Source: Reticulascus tulasneorum (Eukaryota; Ascomycota; Sordariomycetes; Glomerellales; Reticulascaceae). Taken from it: a DNA stretch of 64,000 nt. The stretch lies in contig LSAX01000003.1 in NCBI GenBank assembly GCA_001557505.1, positions 558,001 through 622,000 on the forward strand. The letters are read 5' to 3'. The translations under genes and the position numbers were made by a program. The notes under the pieces are model-generated. The model had not been told where the DNA came from, did not search any database, and saw only the letters and a program-made list of their open reading frames with translations. Shown here piece by piece: positions 37,087 to 47,539 of the stretch (positions within the stretch are counted from its first letter, which is position 1; every line of letters begins with the position of its first letter).

Positions 37087-38260
37087 ATGCATTTGCAGCG
37101 ATCTCTCATCGCAGCGGCATTGGCATTCGTGGCCAATGCCTCATACCTGCCGCCTGTGCTTCGCGCGACAACAAACGAGTCACCTTGCGGGATCCAAGGT
37201 GTGCCCCAGAAGCTGGGGAGCTCGTGCGCAGCCGCAGAAGCAATGACGACGATTACTCGTCACGCAACATCCAAGTCGGCGTCCATATGCATGCGTCATT
37301 TTCGTCCAACGCTAGCAGCACCTACGCTTCAGAGGAAACTTTAAGGGAAAATTTTTGAAATGTTAAAGGACGCCTGTAAGTTACCGACCTGATCTACAGC
37401 AGCTGGCATCTCTTGCTTGGGCTTCCATGTTAACATGAGCTTACCGACTTACTCCGCATATAGATGCTAAGCATATGATTGACTTCACATTGGAGGAGAT
37501 TACCCGTGAACCCGACGACAATACTGCTGTTCTTGAAGAGTTAGCTTACAACGAGGAGACTGGATTCACCAGTTCGACGCCAGCTTTTGAGAATTATTGG
37601 AAACGATCCCGAAGCGGCTCGTCCGAGACGTTACATATTTTTTATTACGATTCGATAACATGGAATGGCGGCATCGGCGGAGTTTGCAACTTCCCTGACC
37701 CTGATCGCCCAGTTTCCGAATACTGGCTCGAAGCATGCCACGTCAGGATCTCCCAATTCCCGGCGGGGGGGCAGCAACCGCATGGGACAGACCACACTCC
37801 GTAAGTACAACTGAACTCCTTTGGGCGTTCCCTTATTCCATTTCAACACTTCCACTCCAGCTCTATAGTGTTCATTTTCGAGATTGCCTGATCATCATTC
37901 AAAATCAACTCATAGCTTGCTCTCAAATTATCCACATTCAACGTTACAGCGAGAATTCCACGCCTGATCTAACGTGTATGCGAAATATATGAAGTTGGCC
38001 ACTGGTTTGGACTGTTTGACACCTTTCAAGGTGGTTGCGAGGGCGAGAGTGGCATGGTTGACGATACGCCGGCTCAAGGAACCTCCACGCCAAATACTGG
38101 AACTTGTCCTGTAGGCAAGGATACATGTCCAGACCTTCCCGGACTCGACCCGTGGAATAACTACATGGATTATATCTCCGATGTGTGCCGTGATGGTTTC
38201 ACTGTGGGTCAGGAGCAGCGTATGCATAATTTATTCGAGACTGTCCGTAGAGGCAAATAG
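37087..38260 (+). pseudogene. M43-type secreted zinc metalloprotease, inactivated (HEXXH changed to YEXXH)
   Basis: Begins with a signal peptide (MHLQRSLIAAALAFVANAS) and continues through pieces in different frames: RNIQVGVHMHASF after a frame change near 37235, a stop at about 37368, then 37475-37804 (FTLEEITREPDD...GGIGGVCNFPDPD), a probable intron with GTAAGT at 37801, and the catalytic part from 37985. There the zinc motif reads YEVGHWFGLFDTF (codons 37988-38002) instead of HEVGH, followed by DTPAQG, CPVGKDTCPDLPGLDPWNNYMDY (the conserved Met-turn region) and a C-terminus at 38260. His to Tyr (CAT to TAT) and the preceding codon (ATA, family ACA) fit C-to-T changes. Loss of the first zinc ligand abolishes activity in this family. 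No AG lies between a CTAAC branch-like site (about 37969) and the motif, so splicing is probably broken too. Confidence 0.8.
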
Positions 38261-40195
38261 TTGGCGTAGATCGCTGAGAGGCTCTGATCAAACTACCTGG
38301 TTATATACATAGCGAAGTATACGTTAACTATGACACAGAAATTGTGAGTTTATCATAGCAGCTATTACATTTTAATCATTGTGGCGTTGTTAGATTGCAC
38401 GTCGTGTAATATTGTACACAGTGTACACAATGCCGACAGGGCGATGTAGTCGAACCTAAATATATGCCGATGCGGGACATTTCAACTGAAGCAAGCTGGT
38501 TGCACTGTTATTTAGCTAACGTAAAGATCCGTATTCCTTCGAAAATATATTACTCGTGCGAGATAGAGCATGACTGTCTAAGCCCCGTTATTTAACAGGA
38601 TTATCCCTAGACCTGTCTGTTCTGGACATAATATGACTTTCTACACTGGTTGAGCATAGTAAGACTATACATCGGCCTAACTGACTCAGCAATCGGGGAA
38701 TTACGCCAGGTAATGAACCTTGTGCGGTGTTGTGGCTTAATTACAAAGCACTGAATGAGGAAAACGTTCGGCGGCAACACGGCCATTGTCACCCTTGATC
38801 CAATATGGCACGACTGGACTGCGCCGCGGAGTGGGGCCAATTGCGGTTGACCAGAGCCTGGCTGAGGGGTTGTTCTTGCCTGTTTAGATACGATTGTTCA
38901 CAGATGCAATCTTGCAAAGGAACTAGTGTCTTAATGGTATTGCCTGTAAGGCGCAGGCTTATATCGCTCTGGATTGGGTATCTCGTCAAGCGAAAGGCAG
39001 GGCATGTTCCCCGCATCCATGCCATGGAAGAAAGCGGAAGTCAGTCGGAAAGAAGGATCGGGAAACTCACATGTTGCCCTTCTCCCCCACCCCTTTCTCT
39101 TTTCGTGCTATTGATTGGACACATTGCGTCTTTTATTACGGCGTCTAGCCTATCTATGTTTGTTAACTATGCCAGCCAAAACTGGAAAGGTATTGGAGGA
39201 ATACTGTTCGTTCTCTGGCAATGCTGGCTGTGTATACAGAAAAGCCTCTCCAAGAGAATCGGGAAAGAGTAGAGCTAGCTAACTCAAGAGGCCCTCGAGA
39301 CTACATTTCGATCTTATTCTATCCATGCCAACACTCGCAGCATAACTCAACGTTTGCCTGGGAACTAAATGCTGACCCGTAATTAAAATGTGAAAATTAA
39401 TCGACCCCAGCAGACTACCCTGGTGGCGAATCCGGACAATAGCATGTTTGCAACCTGACGTGAGTATGCCTAATGCCGGAAAGGTATCAAGTCCCACCAA
39501 AGATGGCCAGGATTCGCCTAGAGTAGCGTCTAACCGGAGCATTAACCTGATCTGGGGGATACTAGGTCTGTGAGAACGCCAACTTAGCCAGTCTTTCTTG
39601 TTGTCCCATGCTCATGTTTAGAGCGAATTCCTCTTCTGGAAGGCGTTGGACTAAGAGTACGCATTGGCTCAGCCCAACCCGATGCGCCCGTCTATTCGCC
39701 CCGCCTGCCGAGATTCATGCATGACTAGGGGCTTCCATCTGACTTCCTGTCGGCGGATCTTTCTTGGCAACGTGTAGGCAAAACTTGTATTGGTGAAGAT
39801 ATGCCTTGGGCGCGCTAGACAAGGTAATTGCTTAACCCGGCGATCAGCACTTGGCAACGCTGCTACTAATGCCACCTTCTAGTTGTGCGAAGAGTTTCCG
39901 TAACGATAATTGGTGGGTGACGTAGGAGGCCGGCTTGATCAGTTTCTGGGTACGCGTGCAATTTAATATCATTTTACAAAGCAATATAAGGCTATACATA
40001 CTGCCTATCGACCATGTTCTGTTTCTGAGACTCGCTCTTTCATCTTCACACAATCAACAGCTCGCCAGAAAATCTGCATCACATTTTCCACCAATACTTT
40101 GAAACAGACGATCCTAGAACGCACCAAGTTCTTCCAAGGCAAGTAGGGAGCTACTGTGTTGTGCCCGATATCTAACAGTTCACTCTATAGAAAAA
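38261..40195. other. 1.9-kb region without a supported gene
   Basis: A 155-aa plus-strand frame at 38805-39272 has a hydrophobic C-terminal part but no family pattern, conserved start context or splice support, and I do not call it. The last about 200 bases before 40196 are the likely promoter and leader of the small secreted protein. Confidence 0.35.
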
Positions 40196-40582
40196 ATGAA
40201 GTCCACCACCATCATCTCTACTCTGGCGCTTCTAATGGCTGGCGCCAACGCAGCCGAATGTGGGGGTCCTGGGTTGTGCGATCCCCTCGCCCCTCATGCC
40301 ACTCGCGAGCACCTGTTTAGTCTTCGAGAACGCTTCTGCAACGACGAAGGATTCCTGGCAAATGGTGGCTACATCTATGACCAAGGAATATGCATGAGGT
40401 ACTGCGGGAGTCAGCCTTCGGCGAATACTAAGCAGAGGTGCTGGGATGCCTTTGACCAGATTATCAACCAATGCGGTGTCTGGGGTTCAGGGTTAGGATA
40501 CGCCTCGGGGAAATATGACTGGAATGGTAACACGTACACCGTTAGTCGATGTAAGGCGTCCTCTAGCGGTTGCTATTGTTAG
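40196..40582 (+). CDS. Small secreted cysteine-rich protein, effector candidate (128 aa)
   Basis: Intronless. Signal peptide at residues 1-19 (KSTTIISTLALLMAGANA, then AECGG). The mature 109 residues contain ten cysteines (ECG, LCD, FCN, ICM, YCG, RCW, QCG, RCK, GCY, YC), an even number consistent with five disulphides, and a QRCWDAFDQIINQCG core that recurs, as I recall, in small secreted fungal proteins. It ends with SSSGCYC. There is no membrane segment or GPI signal. Size, Cys content, secretion and the gene-poor surroundings fit a host- or competitor-directed effector or antimicrobial protein, but no activity can be assigned from sequence. Confidence 0.75.
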   Translation: MKSTTIISTLALLMAGANAAECGGPGLCDPLAPHATREHLFSLRERFCNDEGFLANGGYIYDQGICMRYCGSQPSANTKQRCWDAFDQIINQCGVWGSGLGYASGKYDWNGNTYTVSRCKASSSGCYC

Positions 40583-41704
40583 CCAAAGAAGCCTGAAGGC
40601 AATCTATAGGGCGGGCAAAACACAGGCCTTCTTATGGGGTAGTAGTAGAATAGTATTTATATTTGTTGTTCTGAATATCTTCTCGGCTATGCCTCCACTT
40701 TTTTTATACAGACCAACGTGTAAACTACCCGACCCAACATCGCATAGAAGTAACAGAACATCCGCTGCGACCGAAGTAGCTACACGATACACTACAGCGA
40801 CGTGTCTCGCTCAATATGTGACATGTCTACCGGGATCTAAACACTGACGTACATCTCTGGGGCTTACGCTTCATCATAATTATCTTCATCTCGCGGCTTA
40901 TCTCTGCCTGATGGGCAGGATCTAGCTGTCTCTGGCCGTCTTTAAATACCTCTCATCAACCATCGGTGAACTAGAGGAGGACGGGATTCATGGCGCGACT
41001 GTCGCTAAAGGCGCTTTTCTCTACTTCAATTGATATAACTTGAAGCATAATGATACTGGCTAATCCTTGACACCAAGGCGCGATGCTACTGGTTTGAACT
41101 CACCTGGTGATTCTGGGGGTTGGCGAGAGGCTTCACGTCACTTCCTTGGAAAGTATCGATCCATAGGTAGCCGAGTCATAAGGAGTTGGTCTCGTATTAA
41201 TATAAGCAAGCGTCTATTTTTACAATAGTTTTGGATTGGATTCCAATGGGAATGTGTCTTCATTCGGATATTCTATCGCTACCAACTCACAGCCCAACGA
41301 GCCCATAGTGATGAGGTCCGCAAGTACAACGAGCCAAAGCCGTCTTATCCGCTGTAGGAACATTTTCCATCACGCGAGAGTGGCTGGTGTGCTTCTCGAC
41401 ACTATAGTAATAACAACCCTTGAGGTTCTCACTTGGGTAGTCCTTTCTCTTCCGCATTTCCCTCTTGGACTAAACCACGTTCTGGCACAAAACATCAGCA
41501 GTAGGAAAGGGGCACCAGCTCAGAATAGTTTTGCCATCGTTTCCCAGACTAAAGTATTGTAGCTGCGGGGCTTACCCCGTGTCCCTCGCCAAGACGCAAT
41601 GTTAAGGAGGCGTGACTCCTCCTGCGCCTGTTTGACAGGAGCACTCGCCCGCTTGCGTCGGGTTTGTGTTGGACTAGAAGCATTTAAACTTATTAAAAGT
41701 GAAA
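40583..41704. other. Intergenic, nothing recognised
   Basis: No family-like frame on either strand. The 108-aa plus-strand frame at 41236-41562 lacks supporting features. Confidence 0.35.
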
Positions 41705-42303
41705 TCAAAGCTTCCAGTAGGCTGAACGGTGGGAATTATGCCGTCCGCTGCTTTTTCCGAGAGCAGCAGATCGTCTTCCGACAATGATAAAGTTGTCACG
41801 AAAGCTTTGTCCAATGTCTCTGTCTCCATAGATCAATGTGGTTGGAAATTTGTCGGCTAGGGTTAGTCCATCTTCAGCATCAGTACCAGCGCTCTGGACG
41901 ATGACAATGCCACACGACCACAAGGCACTATACATCTGGTACATCCACTCCTCACGATTTTCAAACTCTGATTGCGTGGCTGTTAAAGGAAACTCGTTAG
42001 TGCTATTGTTTATGAATTGCCTGCAGAATACCAGAAATAATAGATACGTGAATGTCAAGACTTCAAATAGAAGACTTTTGTACGACGGAGAGCTTGTTCA
42101 GATAGGCGATACCCACAGAAACTCATTGAGAAGACGGCCTTCGCGGGAGAACCGTTACGTTCCCCGACGGCATGGTTCATAGCCTTCATTAAACCATAGT
42201 GCCAAGCCTCGGCCCAGAGTACCTTAGCCTGGTCCTGCAGCCCGCATCGAAGCTTGTCCGTCTCGGACACCATGTCGGTGATTGCCTTTTGGGTCTCAGC
42301 CAT
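41705..42303 (-). pseudogene. Subtilisin-like (S8) peptidase remnant
   Basis: Exon-like piece 42303 down to about 42135 ends in AKAVFSMSF, a pattern of S8 peptidases (KAVxNMSFG). A plausible phase-2 intron (donor CTGTGGGT, acceptor TTCTGCAG) joins it to NNSTNEFPL...WMYQMYSALWSCGIVIVQSAGTDAEDG and ...SFRDNFIIVG, resembling the strand around the oxyanion Asn, here with AGTD in place of AGND/AGNS. Regions carrying the catalytic Asp/His and Ser are absent, and the frame ends in unrelated sequence after IIVG. It is a truncated relic if the assignment is right. Similarity is short, so confidence is limited. Confidence 0.4.
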
Positions 42304-42728
42304 GCTTTACGTCATCTTTTCTCTGCCGAACTACCAGGCGAAGCAGATGTGAACTGCATCAGAAGAGCTGAAGGTAACCGTGGAACGGTCGGATGAATTC
42401 ATGAACGACAGACCGCAAGAGCCGTTGAACGAGTTCCGGTCGGAATTAGCTGCCACAGCAAGCCATGTTGAAAGAAATTCAGATTCGGCACGATGCTTCT
42501 AAACCGAGGGTTCGCTATGGTACATGAAGATGGGCACTGAAACGTCCATGAGAGGTTGGTAGCCTCAAATGCAGCGGCCATGCGGTATTTCTCCATCGTG
42601 ATGAGGTTCGTTAGAACATTACTAACACCGCAAATGTGTTGGCACCAACATGGTGCAGTGGGAAACCCAATTAAGCTCGACCTGAAGGGACGCCTCATAT
42701 GAATTGGGCTATAAAACACACCTGTCAT
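42304..42728. other. Intergenic, nothing recognised
   Basis: Short frames only; probably the 3' flank of the acyltransferase and the former promoter of the peptidase relic. Confidence 0.35.
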
Positions 42729-44090
42729 TCAGCCAACGTACTTTATATACTGCCTCCACACGGGATCCTTCTTCAAATCGTTCAGGTCGTTCTCAGTCAA
42801 ACACACCAAAAACTCCATAGAACCACCCTCCGCCGCGGTAATAATCAGACACCCCGGGATTGGTGCGGCACGCGGCCGGCGGATGAAGCAAGACGGACCT
42901 AATAAAGGGCTCCAGGAGCCCCACGGTGGATACGCTTGGCCCGTAGTGGTGCCGACATCAGTACCGGGATCGTGCGGACCGCCGTACAGCAGATTAGAAC
43001 AGTCAGGCTCACGCACGATGAAGGTAACGTAGCTGCGGATTGCCCACTTGGTATTGGCTTGCGCAAGGTCACGACGCAACACCTGCGCGACCTGGGCCAG
43101 CGGGAGTGATGCGACCTGCCCCAGCGGCAGGCGTGTGATCGCGTGGTATACCAAATGACCCATGTAGGTCAAAGGAACGCCCAGCGCGGTGCGCCCGTCG
43201 ATGGCGCGGCCAAGCTTGGACGATTTATCCGGAGCCACGCCACGGGCAACCCGCACTGTGCAAAGGCGCTGCCAAAAGAAGGCGCACATCACATCGTTCT
43301 CCGAGACCAGCGTTGACGGAGCTTGAGCCGTTTTGAAGAGTTTGGCCAGAGCTGCCGCGGGCAGCTTAAAGTAGCTCCAGACGAAAGGACTTGATGGGAA
43401 CACCATCTTGTAGCCGGGCGGGCGACGCAGATGGCTATGATCTTTAACGGGCTCGGTGCGCGGAATCAGCGGGACCACGCGGCTTCGATCGCGGTTAGCC
43501 TGCGCTAGATCGGCTGCCGAAATCTCTCTGCCATTCAACACCGTGACCAGGAGACTCGCGAACTGGAGGATCCCGGTCCCGTCGATAATGTTGTGGTGTG
43601 TACTAAGATTCAGAATAAGCCCGCCGCGCACAAAGTTAGCCTGGAGCGCGACAACTGGTGCCGGACCGGTGATTCCGTGGGGCTGCGGGAGCACTGGCCA
43701 AGGTAGCAAGACCGCGCCATCTAGCTTGCTAATCGGCACGCCGCATGACAAAAGCTGTTGCATGGGGGCTACCGTGTCTTCACAATGCCTGACGCGCACG
43801 CGATCCTTTTCCACGTCTTCGGGCCATGGCACCGCTTTCATGATTCCCGAGTCCTTGGCGACCTGCCATCCCAGCCAAGGAATCTGGTCCTTTAGTTGGT
43901 CGAGACCAGTTTGGAGGGCAGACACAACAGCATCGCGATCCGTGTTGGCTGGCAGCTTGAAGCCGAACAGTATTTGGGTATAAGCGTTCAGTACTGGGAA
44001 TTGGGATATGATATCTCGGTACAGCTCTCTGTCTTCTCCCTCAATCTGAGGCGACGTCGATGTCAACATGTCCTGCTTTATAGCCATCAT
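42729..44090 (-). CDS. BAHD/TRI101-like acyl-CoA-dependent acyltransferase (453 aa)
   Basis: Intronless, full length for the family. The catalytic HHxxxDG motif is present as HHNIIDG (residues 165-171) after LILNLST. The DFGWG-like structural motif of plant enzymes is replaced by a TDVGTTTGQAYPPWGSW region, as expected for fungal trichothecene 3-O-acetyltransferase (TRI101)-like members. It would transfer acetyl or another acyl group from CoA to an alcohol, either tailoring a secondary metabolite or detoxifying one. The start ATG at 44090 follows the conventional A at -3 (AACATG). It is transcribed away from the Zn2Cys6 gene at 44441, leaving a 350-bp shared upstream region, the arrangement of a co-regulated pair. 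All residues I would check first are intact. Confidence 0.85.
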   Translation of the reverse strand: MMAIKQDMLTSTSPQIEGEDRELYRDIISQFPVLNAYTQILFGFKLPANTDRDAVVSALQTGLDQLKDQIPWLGWQVAKDSGIMKAVPWPEDVEKDRVRVRHCEDTVAPMQQLLSCGVPISKLDGAVLLPWPVLPQPHGITGPAPVVALQANFVRGGLILNLSTHHNIIDGTGILQFASLLVTVLNGREISAADLAQANRDRSRVVPLIPRTEPVKDHSHLRRPPGYKMVFPSSPFVWSYFKLPAAALAKLFKTAQAPSTLVSENDVMCAFFWQRLCTVRVARGVAPDKSSKLGRAIDGRTALGVPLTYMGHLVYHAITRLPLGQVASLPLAQVAQVLRRDLAQANTKWAIRSYVTFIVREPDCSNLLYGGPHDPGTDVGTTTGQAYPPWGSWSPLLGPSCFIRRPRAAPIPGCLIITAAEGGSMEFLVCLTENDLNDLKKDPVWRQYIKYVG

Positions 44091-44440
44091 GTTCCGCTTA
44101 GGTGAATGTTGTTTTGCAGTCTAGGAAAAAACAGACCGACGGTCAAAAATCATTAAGTCATAGTGTGTCTACGCATTCTATCTTGCTTTGCGTTTTCTTT
44201 GGTATTAGTATCACCGACCGGACTTTCTTTTCGTCCACTAGGCACTAATGTTTGCCGCTGCTTTCTTGATGCAGTGTAACGCAATTCCCCGGTACTTATC
44301 CGTATACGGGAGGCATTTGTGCCGCAGCGCAAACCCGCCCAAACCTCTCCCCTCACCTCACCAAACCGCGATATTTCCGATCTAACAGGAATCAAAGAAG
44401 CAAACTCAGGGACATAACTTGATTTGCCACCTTCACTGCC
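44091..44440. promoter_or_regulatory. Bidirectional promoter region
   Basis: 350 bp between the start codons of the divergent acyltransferase (-) and Zn2Cys6 regulator (+). It is CT-rich near the regulator start. I did not find a convincing CGG-triplet palindrome by eye. Confidence 0.5.
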
Positions 44441-46561
44441 ATGGAGCGAAGAGCTTCAAGCCGTTCAGTTCCCTACGGCGAAGCATGTTTAAGCTGCTTC
44501 AAGTCCAAGTGCAAATGTGTCGTACGTGCCGATGGCGATGGGTGCGAAAGGTCAGTTTCATAACCGCATGTAATAGTAGTCGGCCAGAATGGGGCTCAAG
44601 TGCAGTTCTTGACACAGGTGCCACCGCCTCAAGAAAGAGTGCCATCCGGCCGACGCGCTTCGTCGGCGCACCAATAAGAAGCAAAATTCGGACGCTCGAA
44701 TCGCCAGGCTTGAAGGTAGACTCGACACCCTTGTTTCGCTACTGGAGTCGCGCAAGGTCCTTGAAAACGATACACCGATGCAGTCGCAGCAAGAAAATCG
44801 GGATGAGCAGTCGGAGCATATAATAACGACACCCGTTTCATCGTCTTTAGACGCTGCTGGAAATGGCGGTGCGGATGACGACGATATGGACGATGTTGAG
44901 TTTGACGACAACGACAACACCGACAATGTAGAGCACCCCTGGACGACCGACTCTCTCAGGCCACTCTCCAACTCAACTTTACAAACCCGTTTTCTTGCCA
45001 CGCCCAGAACCGCCACTGTCATCCTGGAGCCGTCGACCTCCTTAGCCTCAGCCTGCCTCAACACGTTCCGGCTCCGCATGCTGCGCTACTTTCCCTTTGT
45101 CCACCTCTCCACAACTCTGAAAGCCCAGCAGCTGCGGCGAGACCGGCCGCTGCTGTTCCGTGCTATTGTCTGCGTGGCGTCGCCGTCGGGGGGTGAGAAG
45201 CTGGCGCGTCATAGAGAGATGAAACGCCAGCTTTGCGAAACGGCCTTTCTGCAAGAGCAACACCACGAGAGCCAGTCTGGCATCATAGATCGGAGGATGG
45301 ATCTTTTGCTATGCATTTTGACCTATATCTCCTGGGGTTGGGACCACCAGCTCAGTGGCTGCAATCTCTCACGTCTTATGATGGTAGCAATGTCCCTGGT
45401 TGGCGAAATGCGACTAGACAAGCCCGCGCCTCAAAACTTGCGTACGATGGGGCACTTCGCCCCAGGATTCGAAGGCTGGGACAGCGGAACAAGTGGCAAC
45501 CTGGCGACGCAGCCTTCCCTGGAGCGTCATCGCGCCGTCTTGGGGTGTTTTGTGCTTAGCTCTGTCGTCTCCGACTACTTTGCGCAGGTAGGCGCTCTAC
45601 GGTGGACACCGCAGATGGAGGAGGCCCTCGTGGCTGTAAGCACAAATGAGGAGTGCCCCAGTGACGCCGCATTGGCCTTGCAGGTCCGCTTACATCTGCT
45701 CGTCACGAAAGCTGCCCAGATCCGCGACCAGCAACGGCAAAAGGATCAGGCTCAGATAGCAACCCCAGCTGCCCCCGAGCCTCTGTACATTGAGGGAATG
45801 CTAAGACAGCTACATGGACTGCGGTTATCCTCCTCTCCGGCCCTTCAACGGCAACACCAAAGTAAGAATTATCAGAATTCGGATATTTCAAATTTGGTTG
45901 GATTCAAGTTTTCTTGCTGATCGTGGTTGCCACACGCCCAGAGATACTCCTAGCCCAAACACACTACACCGAGCTCTGTATCATTGAAACCTTCCATGCA
46001 GCCGGCTCAAAAGCTCCGCTGGTGACGGCTCGCGATGGTAACCTTGGTACTGGCATCAACGGAGGTCATGCCTCGTCAGGCCCTGATCGCCTATCATGCC
46101 TCAGACAATCCCTGCTCGCCATCAAAGCCTGCACTTCGGCCATGCTAACCCTCTCACCGTCCGACTTTTTCGGTATCTGCTTTGTCCAGTGGGCACAGCT
46201 CGTCCGCTGCGTCGTGGCTGTGAGCCACCTAACGGCACTCGAGGAACCTGGCTGGGACCTCGCTGCCGTGTACGCACTCGTCGACTTGCCCGTCCTCCTT
46301 GAAAGAATAGCTGAGAAGCTAGAGCTGACGGCTGTTGAGGCCGGCGAGCAAGAACTGGACGGCGCATTTAGGCAGCTGGCGTGCCGGATACGCAAGTTTC
46401 GGCCCGGCACCGAAGAAGACAGAGCAGCGGTTGATGAAGGGAGGGTGAGGGAGGAATCAGTCAACGACTGGACCAATGAGCAGTCGCTGGCGCCTCAAAG
46501 GGGGTATTTCAGAAATCCTCGGCTTTGGTTGGAGCAAATTTTCACCGAGACGGTAGACTAA
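44441..46561 (+). CDS. Zn2Cys6 transcription factor (657 aa)
   Basis: Three exons: 44441-44550, 44618-45861, 45942-46561, with introns of 67 bp (GTCAGT...ACACAG) and 80 bp (GTAAGA...GCCCAG). Phases fit and the sum is 658 codons. The binuclear cluster spans C16, C19, C26, C35, C38 and C45 (CLSCFKSKCKC, then CERCHRLKKEC), split by intron 1 as is common in this family. A short coiled-coil-like linker (RIARLEGRLDTLVSLLE) and an acidic stretch (DDDDMDDVEFDDND) follow, then a fungal-type middle region. The divergent acyltransferase and downstream MFS exporter suggest a pathway-specific regulator. All exons are open and no defects were seen. Confidence 0.85.
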
Positions 46562-47539
46562 CATGCTGTATTGAAGAGGATTTTGCATGTGAAATGTCTT
46601 TATGGAGCAAGGTAAATTACTCCGTATGTGTGAGAAAACGCAGAAGAGACGGTACACTGGACTCTTTGCAACAACTAAATTGAAGGAAATTCATCTATGT
46701 CGGTCCTGAATGCCACGGGCCGGATAATTTTGTTTGTCCATCTCGCAATTAAACATTTAGCTGCGCGTTACAACAAGGTGATATCTGCTGAATCCTCAGG
46801 CCAGACTTTTGCCTGTCTACGACTGTTTTGGGGGGGACGCAGGTAACCTAGATGCCACCAAGCTCTTGCCCCAGGGCTTTCAGCCGTCTTCTGCCAGTAC
46901 GACGGTATCATCATTGCCACCACCACCCTCGGGCGCAGTTGACGCAAAGGAGCATAATTACTACCTAAGGTAGGTAGGTAGGAGTAAACGTCATCAGGGC
47001 CTTTGCGGTCACTGCGAATGATTGGCGGGAGCCCAAGGCCACACGCTAATGCAAAGCGAATCAATATTACTCCGGAAATATGCATCCCCCCCCCCCCCCC
47101 CCCCCAGCCAGGGGTCCTCGCCTTACTATTGTACACCCCCACCCCTCCCCCTTCTTTTGTCGCGCTCCCTGAGTCCCGCCGCGTCTTGGCGCTAAATCAG
47201 CCGTACTGTGGGGTGATCGGCTTTCAGATTCCGGCCACGATTAACCTTCGGCCAGATCGTAACCCGGTTCATTTGCTTCCTTCTCCAACCACCTGCCCCG
47301 GTGTAAACCAAGCCCGAAGCTGATTAATTGTGGACGACCGAAACTGCGAGAAGGAAAGAGCCGAGCATAGTTATGTTTTCCCATCCAGGCTTGATTTGTG
47401 TTCTCTTTTCCCACCTTTCCTAACAAGGACATCGCTTGGCAAGCCCCCCCCCCCCTCTTCCAATCCTAACTCTTTCCCCAAGTCGCGTAATCCTCCTCCC
47501 AAGCATCGACGAAAACGAGAGCACCTCCAACAGACCACC
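46562..47539. other. Promoter-containing intergenic region with poly(C) tracts
   Basis: Contains a poly(C) run of about 20 at 47085-47105 and another of about 11 near 47443-47454, plus a short ggta repeat near 46970. These lie upstream of the MFS gene's start at 47540 (context ACCATGG). Confidence 0.6.

Noticed and set aside
38805..39272. 155-aa ORF with hydrophobic C-terminus
   Set aside because: No recognisable domain, no gene context; plausible by chance in GC-balanced DNA.
43456..43983. 175-aa plus-strand ORF
   Set aside because: It lies wholly antisense to the acyltransferase coding sequence.
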